In this document: positions 1-9,546 of the stretch, in pieces | Layout of the letters: every line of letters begins with the position of its first letter | How positions within the stretch are numbered: the first letter of the stretch is position 1 | NCBI GenBank assembly: GCA_024743275.1 | Contig: JANSWW010000002.1 | Coordinates: 328,379 to 392,378 of the forward strand | Direction: 5' to 3' | Source: Alphaproteobacteria bacterium | GTDB taxonomy: Bacteria; Pseudomonadota; Alphaproteobacteria; JANSWW01 | DNA length: 64,000 nucleotides | Position numbers and translations under genes: made by a program | The notes under the pieces: generated by a model | What the model was told of the DNA's origin: nothing | Seen by the model: the letters and a program-made list of their open reading frames with translations, nothing else | Databases searched by the model: none

Positions 1-218
1 CGGCAGTATAAAGACCAAAGGTCACCATTTTCGTCTAGAGGTCGTATTTTGCGAAGTGCGTTTCAAGCATTTTGGCGTTCACCGTGTTTTGCGCTTTTCA
101 TCACCGGGAAGCCGGGTCCCTCGCCCCGAATTCGATAGACCGGATGGCTCAATGGGGGTCAGGCATTTCAGATGGCTCTAATGTTCTTTGAAGACAATTC
201 AACCCATGTGAGCTACGC

Positions 219-232
219 TTGACGTGGATCAA
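219..232 (+). promoter_or_regulatory. FNR/FixK-type binding site
   Basis: The 14 bases TTGACGTGGATCAA fit TTGAY-N4-RTCAA, the recognition sequence of the FNR/FixK/Anr branch of CRP-family regulators, with one departure from perfect dyad symmetry. The site lies 30 bp before the first start codon of the HTH/ATPase/antiporter/Usp operon, so it could be an activator site for a promoter just downstream, although it sits close to the start codon. FNR-type control under low oxygen is common for UspA and cation-ATPase genes in proteobacteria. Its activity here is inferred. Confidence 0.6.
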
Positions 233-261
233 AGCTCTTCAACAGCGGATAAGATAGCTCA

Positions 262-519
262 ATGCTCAGCAAACCGTTCCTGACCACGCACGAGGTGGCC
301 GAGTTGTTGAAAGTCGGAGAGCCCACGGTCCGCACTTGGATCCACAATCTCGAACTGCGTGCGGTGCGGCTCGGCCGTGAATACCGGGTCGCCGTCAAGG
401 ATCTGGAGGCGTTCGTGAACGAACATGAGACACGGCCGCCGAGCTGGGAGGCGGAAGACGACTGCCCACCCGGCCCCGCTTCGGATCCCGATCAAAGCCC
501 CGACCCGAATCCGGCCTAG
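262..519 (+). CDS. Excisionase/MerR-like helix-turn-helix DNA-binding protein
   Basis: An 85-residue protein whose first 55 residues form an HTH_17 (excisionase/MerR-type) winged helix: FLTTHEVAELLKVGEPTVRTW, then a wing around RLGREYRVAVKDLEAF. The remaining 30 residues are Pro/Asp-rich and look disordered. It leads an operon of ion-transport and stress genes, with the ATPase starting 20 bp downstream, so it is more likely a small local regulator than a phage excisionase; no integrase is near. The AGATAGCTCA upstream of the ATG is only a weak ribosome site. The family call is solid, but the target is unknown. Confidence 0.8.
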   Translation: MLSKPFLTTHEVAELLKVGEPTVRTWIHNLELRAVRLGREYRVAVKDLEAFVNEHETRPPSWEAEDDCPPGPASDPDQSPDPNPA

Positions 520-539
520 CGATTTCGAGAGCGACGACC

Positions 540-3314
540 ATGCCGCAGCCCTCCCGCACATTTCAGAACAACCTGAAATGGCACAGCCGCACGCCGGAAG
601 ATGCGTTTAATACGCTTGAGACGTCAGGATCGGGGCTTCCCGACGCGGAGGCGGATCGGCGGCTGGCCGATCACGGCCCCAATCGCCTGCCCGAGCCAAA
701 GCGGGACGGCCCGGTCATCCGCTTCCTCCGCCAGTTCCACAACGTCCTGATCTATGTGCTGCTCGCCGCCGCCGCGACGACGGCGGTCCTCGGCCATTGG
801 ATCGACACCGGCGTCATCCTGGCGGTGGTGGTGGTGAACGCGATCATCGGCTTCCTGCAGGAGGGCAACGCCGAGAGCGCGCTCGCCGCGATCCGGAAGA
901 TGCTCGCCCCCCGGGCCACCGTGATCCGCGACTCGCAACACCGGACCCTGCCCGGCGAGGAGGTCGTTCCGGGAGACATCGTGGTTCTGGAGCCCGGCGA
1001 TCGCGTCCCGGCGGACCTCCGCCTTTTCAGTGCCCGGGGATTGAAGCTTCAGGAAGCGGTGCTGACGGGCGAATCGGTCGCCGTGGACAAGGGTGTCGCC
1101 CCGGTCCCGGCGGAAAGTGTCGTCGGGGATCGTACCTGCCTCGCCTTCAGCGGCACCATGGTCGCCGCCGGTCAGGGGCGCGGCGTGGTCGTCGCGACCG
1201 GCCCCAATACGGAACTGGGCCGGATCAGCGGCATGCTGGCGGCGGTCGAATCGACGGTCACGCCCCTCACCCGTCAGATGGGCATTTTCGCCAAATGGCT
1301 CACCGTCTTCATCCTCGCGGTCGGCGCGGCGATTCTGATCGGCGGCACGCTGACCGGCGACCATGACTTCGCCAGCCTGTTCATGACCGTCATCGGTCTG
1401 TCGGTCGCCGCGATTCCGGAGGGCCTGCCGGCCATCCTGACCGTCACGCTCGCCATCGGGGTCCAGACCATGGCGAGGCGCAACGCGATCGTTCGGCGCC
1501 TACCCGCCATCGAAGCGCTGGGGTCGGTTTCCGTGATCTGTTCCGACAAGACCGGCACCCTGACCAAGAACGAGATGACCGTGGCGGAGATCGTCACGGC
1601 GGAAAACCGCTTCGCCCTGACCGGCACGGGCTATGCCCCCGGCGGGGCTGTGCTGATGGGCGGCGAGGAGATCGATCCGAAAGGGCAGACCCATCTGGTG
1701 ACGCTGGCCCGCTCCGCCATTCTGTGCAGCGAGGCGGTGCTCGCCGGCGAGGGCGACGACCGTCATGTGATCGGCGACGCCATGGAAGGCGCCTTGCTGG
1801 TCATGGCCGGCAAGATCGGCCTCGATCCGACGGGCGAGCGGCGGGCCTGTCCGCAGACGGACGCCATTCCCTTCGACGCCCGCCACCGCTTCATGGCGAC
1901 CCTGCATCACGACCATGAGGGCCATGCCGCCGTCTATGTGAAAGGGGCGCCGGAACGTCTGATCGCCATGTGTGTCGACCAGCAGCGGGCCGACGACAGC
2001 CGTGTGCCGCTGGATCCGGCCCATTGGGAGGCGGAGGCCGAGCGGCTCGCCGGCGGCGGTCACCGCGTGCTCGCCATCGCGGTCAAACGCATCCCGGCCG
2101 GGGTCCAGGACCTTACTTTCGACGAGGCCGAGGACGGCCTCACCCTGGTCGGGCTGGTCGGGTTGATGGACCCGCCCCGGGACGAGGCGATCGAGGCCGT
2201 CGCGGAATGCCAGGCGGCGGGGATCCGCATCAAGATGATCACCGGCGACCATGCCGGAACCGCCCGCGCCATCGCCCGCCGACTCGGCCTCACCAACACC
2301 GACGATGTCCTGCAGGGCACCGACATCGACGCACTCGACGACGCGACGCTCCGCCAGCGGGCCATGACCACAGACGTTTTCGCGCGCACCAGTCCCGAGC
2401 ACAAGCTGCGGCTGGTCGAAGCGCTACAGGCCGAAGGGGCGGTGACCGCCATGACGGGCGACGGGGTCAACGACGCGCCGGCCCTGAAACGGGCGGATAT
2501 CGGCATCGCCATGGGCGGCAAGGGCACGGAGGCGGCGAAGGAGGCCAGCGAGATCGTGCTGGCCGACGACAATTTCGCGACCATCGCGGCGGCGGTGCGG
2601 ACCGGCCGGACGGTCTACGACAATCTCAAGAAGGCGATCGTCTTCCTGTTGCCGGTCAATGGCGGCGAGTCCCTCAGCCTGATCCTGGCCATTATGCTCG
2701 GCCTCACCCTGCCGATCAGCCCGGTGCAGATTCTCTGGGTCAACATGGTGAGTTCCGTGGTCCTGGCCATGACCCTCGCCTTTGAGCGGGCCGAGCCGGG
2801 CATCATGCGGCGTCCCCCGCGCGCGCCCGGCGCGCCCCTGCTGTCCGGCTTCGTCCTGTGGCGGGTGACCCTGGTTTCGGCCCTGTTCAGCCTCGGCATC
2901 TTCGGCAAGTTCGCCCTCGCCCAGGCTCAAGGGGCCAGCGTCGAGGAGGCGCGCACCATCGCGGTCAATACCCTGGTGGTGATGGAGATCTTCTATCTGT
3001 TCTCGGTGCGCTATCTGCACAGCCCCTCGCTCACCCTGCGGGGGCTGGTGGGGACGAGGCCGATCCTGATCGCGATCGCCGCGGTGACGGCCCTGCAGTT
3101 CCTGTTCACCTACGCCCCGTTCATGGAGGCCTTCTTCGACACCAGGCCGCTCAGCCTTCTCGAAGGGCTGCAGGTCCTCTCGGTCGGCGTGGCCCTGCTG
3201 CTGGTCCTGGAACTGGAAAAGCGAATTGTTCCCGCCCTGATCGGACGCGGGCGCCGGCCCGCGGCGAAACCGGGGGTGGGAACACGCAAAGCGCCGGGAG
3301 AGAGCCGTGGCTGA
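540..3314 (+). CDS. P-type (P2-like) cation-transporting ATPase
   Basis: A 924-residue P-type ATPase with the full domain order: Cation_ATPase_N (about 10-75), TM1-2, actuator with TGES, TM3-4 with IPEGLP, phosphorylation motif DKTGTLT (Asp336), nucleotide domain with KGAPE, hinge TGDGVNDAPA, and C-terminal TM5-10. TM4 and TM5 keep the SERCA-like IPEGLP and NGGE positions. TM6 reads LWVNMVSS where Ca-pumps have LWVNLVTD, so the site-forming Asp is Ser. Ion specificity is therefore uncertain (Ca, Na/K or other). The downstream antiporter overlaps it by 8 bp, indicating translational coupling. It acts in the inner membrane, moving cations at the cost of ATP. Confidence 0.92.
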   Translation: MPQPSRTFQNNLKWHSRTPEDAFNTLETSGSGLPDAEADRRLADHGPNRLPEPKRDGPVIRFLRQFHNVLIYVLLAAAATTAVLGHWIDTGVILAVVVVNAIIGFLQEGNAESALAAIRKMLAPRATVIRDSQHRTLPGEEVVPGDIVVLEPGDRVPADLRLFSARGLKLQEAVLTGESVAVDKGVAPVPAESVVGDRTCLAFSGTMVAAGQGRGVVVATGPNTELGRISGMLAAVESTVTPLTRQMGIFAKWLTVFILAVGAAILIGGTLTGDHDFASLFMTVIGLSVAAIPEGLPAILTVTLAIGVQTMARRNAIVRRLPAIEALGSVSVICSDKTGTLTKNEMTVAEIVTAENRFALTGTGYAPGGAVLMGGEEIDPKGQTHLVTLARSAILCSEAVLAGEGDDRHVIGDAMEGALLVMAGKIGLDPTGERRACPQTDAIPFDARHRFMATLHHDHEGHAAVYVKGAPERLIAMCVDQQRADDSRVPLDPAHWEAEAERLAGGGHRVLAIAVKRIPAGVQDLTFDEAEDGLTLVGLVGLMDPPRDEAIEAVAECQAAGIRIKMITGDHAGTARAIARRLGLTNTDDVLQGTDIDALDDATLRQRAMTTDVFARTSPEHKLRLVEALQAEGAVTAMTGDGVNDAPALKRADIGIAMGGKGTEAAKEASEIVLADDNFATIAAAVRTGRTVYDNLKKAIVFLLPVNGGESLSLILAIMLGLTLPISPVQILWVNMVSSVVLAMTLAFERAEPGIMRRPPRAPGAPLLSGFVLWRVTLVSALFSLGIFGKFALAQAQGASVEEARTIAVNTLVVMEIFYLFSVRYLHSPSLTLRGLVGTRPILIAIAAVTALQFLFTYAPFMEAFFDTRPLSLLEGLQVLSVGVALLLVLELEKRIVPALIGRGRRPAAKPGVGTRKAPGESRG

Positions 3315-5022
3315 CGCGATCGCGGGGTATGTCTTCTATGAGATCGCGGCCCTCCTGGTGCTGGCCGCCGGCGTGGGCTTTGTCGGGCTTTTGCTGCGGC
3401 AACCGCTGATCGTCAGCTTCATCGCGGTCGGGATTCTGGCCGGTCCCTCGGGGCTCGACATCGCCCAGTCGGACGCGCATATCGACCTCTTGGCGGAACT
3501 CGGAATCGCGGTGCTGCTATTCCTCGTCGGCCTGAAGCTCGACCTGACCCTGGTCCGCACGCTGGGTCCCGTGGCTCTAATGACCGGCCTCGGCCAGGTG
3601 GCGTTCACCACCGTTTTCGGCTTCCTCATCGCGCTGGCGCTCGGCCTCGACACGGTCACCAGCCTCTATGTGGCCATCGCGCTCACCTTCTCGTCCACCA
3701 TCATCATCGTCAAACTGCTCTCCGATAAGCGCGAGATCGATTCGCTGCATGGCCGGATCGCCCTCGGCTTCCTCATTGTCCAGGACATTGTCGTGGTCGT
3801 CGCCATGATCGCGCTGTCGGCCATCGGTGTCGGGGCGGCGGGCGATTCGGCGGCGAGCGACGTCCTGATGGTCTTCGGTTACGGGGTGGCCATGCTGGTG
3901 GCGGTCGGCCTGTTCATCCGTTTCCTGGCGACCCCGCTGGTCGAACGCCTGTCCAAGGCGCCGGAACTGCTGGTTTCCTTCGCCATCGGCTGGGCGGCCC
4001 TGTTGGCGGCGGTGGGCCATTATCTCGGCTTCGGCAAGGAACTGGGGGGTCTGCTAGCCGGCGTGTCCCTCGCCTCCACCCCGTTCCGGGAGGCGATCGC
4101 CGCCCGTCTGGCGACCTTGCGCGATTTCCTGCTGCTGTTCTTCTTCATCGCCCTGGGTGCCGCCCTCGACCTTTCGGTTCTCGGCGACAACGTCTTTGCG
4201 GCCCTCGTGCTGTCGCTCTTCGTGCTGATCGGCAACCCGCTGATCGTCCTCGCCATCATGGGCGCGATGGGCTATCGAAAACGCACCGGCTTTCTGGCCG
4301 GCCTCACCGTCGCGCAGATCAGCGAGTTCTCGCTGATCTTCATGGCCATGGGGGTAAGCATCGGCCATGTCGCGGACGGCGCGCTGGGCCTGGTGACCCT
4401 GGTCGGTTTGGTGACCATCGCCGCCTCCACCTACATGATCACCTATTCCCACCTGCTCTATGGCTGGGTCGAACCGGTGCTCGGCGCGTTTGAGCGACGC
4501 TCCGCCGGCGCGAAGGAGGATAAGGGAAGCGCCGGCGAGGGCTACGACATGATCGTCTTCGGCCTCGGCCGCTACGGCTTCGCCCTCGCCCTCGCCTTGA
4601 AACGCGCCGGACGGCGGGTCGTCGGCGTCGATTTCGACCCCGAGGCGGTCCGGTTCGCCCGCGACCACGGCATCGACGCCCTGTTCGGCGATGCCAGCGA
4701 CCCGGAGTTCCTCGCCCATCTGAAACTCACCACCGTCGAGTGGGCCATCGCCGCGATCCCGGAACACGCGACCGGCATCACCCATGAGGATGCCCGCCGC
4801 GCGTTGCTGCTGGGGCTCAAGGATGCAGGCTACAAGGGACGGATAGCGGTGGCCGCCCACAGCGACGCCACCTCGGAGCGGATGCGCGACGCGGGCGTCG
4901 ACCTGGTGCTGATGCCGTTCCGCGACGCGGCCTCCCAGGCGGCGGAGTTGGTCCTGACCGGAACGCCGCCGGAAACCGCGGAGCCGGTCGATCCACAAGG
5001 CCAGAAGGAACTTATTCCATGA
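3307..5022 (+). CDS. CPA2-family cation:proton antiporter with C-terminal TrkA-N domain (Kef-type)
   Basis: A 571-residue membrane protein with a Na_H_Exchanger (CPA2) core of about 12 helices (residues 5-385), then a cytoplasmic TrkA_N/RCK domain starting near residue 413. The nucleotide-binding glycine motif is GLGRYG, followed by an acidic residue of the Rossmann fold (VGVDFDPEA). This is the Kef/YbaL layout: monovalent cation efflux or exchange gated by a nucleotide or other ligand. The start is GTG, 8 bp inside the ATPase end, and its stop overlaps the Usp start (ATGA). Its place between an ATPase and a Usp suggests control of ion balance and membrane potential under stress. Confidence 0.92.
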   Translation: MADAIAGYVFYEIAALLVLAAGVGFVGLLLRQPLIVSFIAVGILAGPSGLDIAQSDAHIDLLAELGIAVLLFLVGLKLDLTLVRTLGPVALMTGLGQVAFTTVFGFLIALALGLDTVTSLYVAIALTFSSTIIIVKLLSDKREIDSLHGRIALGFLIVQDIVVVVAMIALSAIGVGAAGDSAASDVLMVFGYGVAMLVAVGLFIRFLATPLVERLSKAPELLVSFAIGWAALLAAVGHYLGFGKELGGLLAGVSLASTPFREAIAARLATLRDFLLLFFFIALGAALDLSVLGDNVFAALVLSLFVLIGNPLIVLAIMGAMGYRKRTGFLAGLTVAQISEFSLIFMAMGVSIGHVADGALGLVTLVGLVTIAASTYMITYSHLLYGWVEPVLGAFERRSAGAKEDKGSAGEGYDMIVFGLGRYGFALALALKRAGRRVVGVDFDPEAVRFARDHGIDALFGDASDPEFLAHLKLTTVEWAIAAIPEHATGITHEDARRALLLGLKDAGYKGRIAVAAHSDATSERMRDAGVDLVLMPFRDAASQAAELVLTGTPPETAEPVDPQGQKELIP

Positions 5023-6035
5023 CCGATGCCCCCGCGACCCTGGCGTTCCGCCGGCTGCTGGTGATCGCCGCCAATGACGACAGCGACGCAACCCTGTTCC
5101 GGCGCGCCGGCGCCCTGGCGGAGGCCTGGGGGGCGGGCCTCGACGTACTCCACGTCGTAGAGCCGCCCACTGAGATCGACCGCATCGCCAAGGCGATCGG
5201 GCTGCGCGTCGCCGATCTGGAAAGCCGACTCGAAGCGGACGCGCGGACCGCCCTCTCCGCCCGGCTCGCCGAAGCGCTGCCGGACGTGCCGGCCAAGCTC
5301 CATATCCAGGTCGGCAAAACCTTCATCGAGATCATCCGCCATGTCGAGGCGCAGGGGGCGGATCTCGTGTTGAAGGCGGCGGAAATGCTCGGCGGGAACC
5401 GCTCCGGCCTGTTCGCCAGCACGGATCAACATCTGCTGCGAAAATGTCCCTGCCCGGTTTGGCTTGTCCCGCCTTCCGCCCGGCCGCGGGTAGCCACCAT
5501 CCTCGCGGCGGTCGATGTCGACACCGGCCAGGCGACGGCCCCGAAAACGCTCGAGGGCCTGAACGAGGTCCTGATCGACACGGTCGTTCGGCTCGCGGTC
5601 GCGGAAAGGCGCGCCGGCCAGCCCGTGGAGGTCCATCTGCTCCATGTCTGGGACGCCCCCGGCGAAGGAATGGTGCGGCTCTGGTCCGACAGTTCCGATC
5701 CCACCCGGGCGGTCGACGACTATGTCGGCGCGGTGGAAGCGACCCACTGGACCGCCCTGGGGGCACTCGCCGAGGCGGCCCGGACCCGCTGTTCGAACGA
5801 CGGGCAAGCGGATGTCGCGGTCCGTCCGACCCTGCTGCGCGGAAAACCGCGGGAGGTGATCCCCGCCCAGGCGGTCGCCCTCGACGCGGACCTGTTGGTG
5901 ATCGGCACCATCGCGCGGACCGGAGTCCCCGGCCTGATCATCGGCAACACCGCGGAGGATGTGCTCAACACCGTCGAATGCGCCGTGGTGACCGTCAAAC
6001 CACCGGGCTTTATCAGCCCCCTCTCCCGCCGATAA
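5019..6035 (+). CDS. Tandem-domain universal stress protein (UspE-like)
   Basis: A 338-residue protein made of two Usp domains, roughly 8-150 and 155-330, as in UspE/YdaA-type proteins. The second domain ends with the nucleotide-binding pattern G-x2-G-x9-G-(S/T)-like: GTIARTGVPGLIIGNTAED, followed by CAVVTVKP. The first copy keeps a shorter version (GGNRSGLFASTDQHLLR..CPVWLVPP). It is cytoplasmic and probably ATP-binding, with a role in stress tolerance and often induced under anoxia by FNR-type regulators. It is the last gene of the operon and runs convergently into the hybrid kinase, 3 bp from its stop. Confidence 0.92.
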   Translation: MTDAPATLAFRRLLVIAANDDSDATLFRRAGALAEAWGAGLDVLHVVEPPTEIDRIAKAIGLRVADLESRLEADARTALSARLAEALPDVPAKLHIQVGKTFIEIIRHVEAQGADLVLKAAEMLGGNRSGLFASTDQHLLRKCPCPVWLVPPSARPRVATILAAVDVDTGQATAPKTLEGLNEVLIDTVVRLAVAERRAGQPVEVHLLHVWDAPGEGMVRLWSDSSDPTRAVDDYVGAVEATHWTALGALAEAARTRCSNDGQADVAVRPTLLRGKPREVIPAQAVALDADLLVIGTIARTGVPGLIIGNTAEDVLNTVECAVVTVKPPGFISPLSRR

Positions 6036-6038
6036 GGC

Positions 6039-8933
6039 CTACAGGCGGAAGGGCTGAAACACCGCCTCGAGTTCCTGGTATGTCTCCATCAAGCCCTCGC
6101 GATAGATGTCGGCGGTATCCGGGTCGTCGTCGTCGAGGCTGTCCTGGATATCCGACATCAGCCGTCCGAGGCGGTTGGCGCCGCACGATTTGGCGGCCCC
6201 TTTGATGGCATGCACCTTGGCCCGGGCCGCTTTGAAATCGCCGCCCTCGAAGGCGAGATCGATCTCCTCTATCGCCGGCTTCACCGTCCCAAGGAAGCCC
6301 ATCACGAAGAACAGCGCTTCCTCGTTGAACGCCCCGAACGCGTCGTTGAGGGCATTCGGGTTGAAGACATCCGGATCGACGCCCCCCAGATGACTATAGG
6401 GATCCGAATCGTCCTGCCCGGGAGGTTCATGAGCGTCTTCCACGACGGTCCGGAGGTCGAAGACATTGGGGGCATAGCGCCGCAATTCCGCCTCCAACCG
6501 GGCGATCTCGATCGGTTTGCGCAGATATCCGTTCATCCCGACGCTTTCGCACATATCCACCGTTTCCGGCAGGACGTCGGCGGTCAGCGCGACAATCGGC
6601 AGAGGCGGCCGTCCGGCGAGCGGCGTGCCCTTCGCCCCCTCCCTTTCCAACGCCCTGACATTCCGGGCCAGTTCGAAGCCGTCCACGACGGGCATATGGC
6701 AGTCGGTGAGCAAAAGCTGATAGCGGTCCCGCTTGAGAAAGGCGAGCGCCTCCGCACCGTCGACCGCGATGTCGTGGGCGACACCGAGCCTGGACAGCAC
6801 CCGTTCGATGACCATGCGGTTCGTCGCATTGTCCTCGGCCACCAGAACGAGCGCGTCGTTGTCCCGCGCGGTGTCCCGTTCCGGTGGTGTGAACACAACC
6901 TCCGCCTCGGACACCTCGGCGAGCGCGTCCCGCGACAACTCCCCGAGGCCGACGGCGACGAAGTCCCACAGCCTATGCGCCCGGACCGGCGTCGCCATGG
7001 TGCCGAGCAGATCCAGCCCGCCCAGCATCCGCCGGTCGATGTTCAGCGCCGACAAGGCCAGGTGGGGAGCCACAACCACCGTCGCGATCGCCGTCTTCGC
7101 CCAACCGGCGGCCAAGCTTTCCGCCCAGGCCCGCAGCGTGGTTACGCCGGGACGGCCGCTCAGCAGAATCAGATCCGGCTGTTCCACATCCGCGAGATCG
7201 GCGGGTGTGGCTTCGGCAAAGGGGGCAACAGACGCAATGTCAGCCAGGGCCAGCAGACTCGCGATACTCTCCGACTCGCTTGCATCGAAGCCGGCCAGCA
7301 CGACCTTCGCCCGCGACAGATCGATCTCCGGCCGAACCGCCTCCGCTTCCTCCACGCCGACAGGCAATTCGAACCAGAAGGTAGAGCCCCGGCCAGGCTC
7401 CGATGTCACCCCGATCTCCCCGTCCATCATCTCTACGAGTTGTTTGGAGATGGCCAGTCCCAATCCCGTCCCGCCGAACCGACGGGCCGTCGAGCTTTCC
7501 GCCTGCGAGAACGCCTGGAACAGGTTCCCGACCTGCTCGGCGGTCATGCCGATCCCGGTATCCTTTACCGCGTAGCGCAGGCGCCGCCGCGGCCCCGCCC
7601 CGACGACGTCGACCACCAGGGTGACGGCCCCGCTTTCGGTGAACTTGATCGCGTTGCCGATGAGATTGAGCAGAATCTGTCGGACCCGGGTCGGGTCCCC
7701 CTTCGCCAGGGAAGGCAACGTTTTCGGAAGATGGACGGTAAAAAGAAGCTTCGCCGCCTCGGCCTTTGGCGCCATTAAGTCCATGACCCCTTCGATCTGC
7801 TCCAAGGGGGAAAAGTCGATGGATTCGATCGGCAGCTTGCCGGCTTCGATCTTCGAGAAGTCCAGAATGTCGTTGATGATGGTCAGCAACGCTTCGCCGG
7901 ATTGCCGAATCGTCTTGGAGAACTCCTTCTGCTCCGGGGTCAACTGGGTTTGATCGAGCAGCTCGGCCATGGTCATGACGCCGTTCATGGGCGTGCGGAT
8001 CTCATGGCTCATGGTCGCCAGAAAATCGGCCTTCGCCTTCGATGCGGCCTCGGCGAGCTTCTGAGCGTCGCGGAGATCGTTCTCCATCGCCTTGCGTTTG
8101 GTGATGTCGGTGACAACCGAGACAGACCCGCCGTCTGCCAACGGCGTCTTGCGCAAGGTGACGACCCGTCCCTCCCGCGTCGTCATCTCGATCTCGACGA
8201 ATTCCTCCGCCTCGAAATGGCGGATGCGGGTGCGCACCTGTTCGAGCGGATCGCCGGGGCCGTAATAGCCGTCACGGGCCGCCGCTTCCAGCACCGCCTT
8301 GATCGGTTTGCCAACCTCGAAAAGATGCTCGGGAATCCCGAGAATCTCGATATAGCGATCGTTGAACAGCTGATAGCAAAGCTCGCCGTCCAGCATAAAC
8401 AGGCCGTCCGACATGTTGTCGAGCGCGATGCGAAGCTGCTCCTCCTTGCGGGAGACCTCCCGCGTGCGTTCCTCGACCGTCTTTTCCAACGAGTCCGCAT
8501 GGGCCTGCAGTTCCCGCATCAACTCGCCGCGGGTCTTCTCCTCCAGGACCGCTCTCGCCTGAAGCCAGGCGTCCCAAGGGTCCCGCACGCCTGCCGGCAA
8601 CGCCTTCTTCGCAACGAGACCATGGCGCCCCAACCCACTATCGGCAGACCGGACATCATCGAACCAGGGAAAATGATGGGCGGCGTCGAAGGCGACCGGC
8701 GCGGCAAAGGTGAGTTCCAGCGATGCCCGCTTCCCGTCCTCGACCAGGCGGACCGCCAGTCGGCCTTCCCCCCCACCGGCGATCACCCACCGGCCGAGTT
8801 CCGAGACGGCGATCGCGATACGGCCGCTGTCGATCTTGGCGAATCCCAAAGTGAGCGTCGCCGCATACACCTTGCGACGCGCCTCCGACACCGACAAGTC
8901 GTCGACCATGCTGAGTTCGACAATGTTGGTCAT
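6039..8933 (-). CDS. Hybrid histidine kinase with N-terminal RsbT-like module, PAS, HisKA, HATPase, REC and HPt
   Basis: A 964-residue multidomain phosphorelay protein. The start at 8933 is chosen because GGGGGAGG precedes it; an upstream ATG at 9014 lacks such a site. Order: RsbT/HATPase-like fold (1-115) with a damaged N-box (SELGRW, Trp49 where RsbT has Asn), coiled coil (125-180), PAS (180-285), HisKA ([10 protein letters not shown], His310), HATPase_c, a degenerate receiver-like segment (about 555-680) lacking the acceptor Asp, a true receiver (LLLTDCHMP, Asp744) and a C-terminal HPt ([11 protein letters not shown], His908). It is the last gene of the stressosome operon, so it is the likely output or partner of RsbR/S/T. 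No transmembrane segment is seen, so it should be cytosolic. Confidence 0.93.
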   Translation of the reverse strand: MTNIVELSMVDDLSVSEARRKVYAATLTLGFAKIDSGRIAIAVSELGRWVIAGGGEGRLAVRLVEDGKRASLELTFAAPVAFDAAHHFPWFDDVRSADSGLGRHGLVAKKALPAGVRDPWDAWLQARAVLEEKTRGELMRELQAHADSLEKTVEERTREVSRKEEQLRIALDNMSDGLFMLDGELCYQLFNDRYIEILGIPEHLFEVGKPIKAVLEAAARDGYYGPGDPLEQVRTRIRHFEAEEFVEIEMTTREGRVVTLRKTPLADGGSVSVVTDITKRKAMENDLRDAQKLAEAASKAKADFLATMSHEIRTPMNGVMTMAELLDQTQLTPEQKEFSKTIRQSGEALLTIINDILDFSKIEAGKLPIESIDFSPLEQIEGVMDLMAPKAEAAKLLFTVHLPKTLPSLAKGDPTRVRQILLNLIGNAIKFTESGAVTLVVDVVGAGPRRRLRYAVKDTGIGMTAEQVGNLFQAFSQAESSTARRFGGTGLGLAISKQLVEMMDGEIGVTSEPGRGSTFWFELPVGVEEAEAVRPEIDLSRAKVVLAGFDASESESIASLLALADIASVAPFAEATPADLADVEQPDLILLSGRPGVTTLRAWAESLAAGWAKTAIATVVVAPHLALSALNIDRRMLGGLDLLGTMATPVRAHRLWDFVAVGLGELSRDALAEVSEAEVVFTPPERDTARDNDALVLVAEDNATNRMVIERVLSRLGVAHDIAVDGAEALAFLKRDRYQLLLTDCHMPVVDGFELARNVRALEREGAKGTPLAGRPPLPIVALTADVLPETVDMCESVGMNGYLRKPIEIARLEAELRRYAPNVFDLRTVVEDAHEPPGQDDSDPYSHLGGVDPDVFNPNALNDAFGAFNEEALFFVMGFLGTVKPAIEEIDLAFEGGDFKAARAKVHAIKGAAKSCGANRLGRLMSDIQDSLDDDDPDTADIYREGLMETYQELEAVFQPFRL

Positions 8934-9039
8934 TCGCCTCCCCCAAAAGGACAAATCGACCTTGAACGACCGCTCCGCGTGCTTCGCCATGGAAGGCAAG
9001 CGACGCGTTTTCAACTTCTATCCGCGAATCGGCCGGACG

Positions 9040-9507
9040 TTAACCGTGATCCGCGGCCGGCCCCGCCCTCTCGACCCTGCCCGGCTCCTCCGGCGGGTCG
9101 ATTTCCGCATCCATTTCCGTCGTCTCCGTCCCGGCGCCGCCAAGCAGGTCCAGCGCATGATCGAGCGTGAGAGCAGTCCGGACGGTATCGACATCGACGT
9201 CCAACTCGACGAGGGCGGCCGCGATCGCCGGCTGGATCCCGGACACGACCACATCGGCGCCCATCAATTCCGCCATGCGAACAATGCCGAGGAGCGCCTC
9301 GAACTCCGAGCCGTCCATGAATTCGAGACTGGACAGATCGATCACCACCGATGTCGTCCGGGTTTTCGGCAGAAGATCCAACAGCTCCGTGCGGAAACGG
9401 GCCGCCGTCTCCGGGGTCAGTTCCCCTTGCGTGGTGGCGACCGCGACACCCCGAGCCAGGGCGATGGGAACCGATTCCCGGGCGGCCGAATTCACGTCAA
9501 CAACCAT
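9040..9507 (-). CDS. rsbS: STAS-domain stressosome scaffold protein, RsbS-like
   Basis: A 155-residue single STAS domain (about 14-125) plus an acidic Pro/Glu tail of about 30 residues. The segments VVIDLSSLEFMDGSEFEALL and GIQPAIAAALVELDV are characteristic of RsbS, including its VELG-like helix. In RsbS proteins the acceptor serine directly follows Asp (DS); here the run is DGS, so by ungapped alignment from memory the acceptor position is Gly with Ser one residue later. A good SD (GGAGGAG) precedes the ATG. RsbS and RsbR normally co-assemble into the stressosome that holds RsbT. Confidence 0.85.
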   Translation of the reverse strand: MVVDVNSAARESVPIALARGVAVATTQGELTPETAARFRTELLDLLPKTRTTSVVIDLSSLEFMDGSEFEALLGIVRMAELMGADVVVSGIQPAIAAALVELDVDVDTVRTALTLDHALDLLGGAGTETTEMDAEIDPPEEPGRVERAGPAADHG

Positions 9508-9546
9508 CGCCAGTCTCCTCCGCCGACACTTGTCCAGCCCCTCCCC

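Noticed and set aside
262..519. HTH gene as a phage excisionase with a prophage or integrative element
   Set aside because: There is no integrase, attachment repeat or phage gene nearby. The gene sits at the head of a metabolic operon.
6210..7778. 522-codon plus-strand frame opposite the hybrid kinase
   Set aside because: It is antisense to well-conserved kinase and receiver domains, with a composition typical of shadow frames and no start signal.
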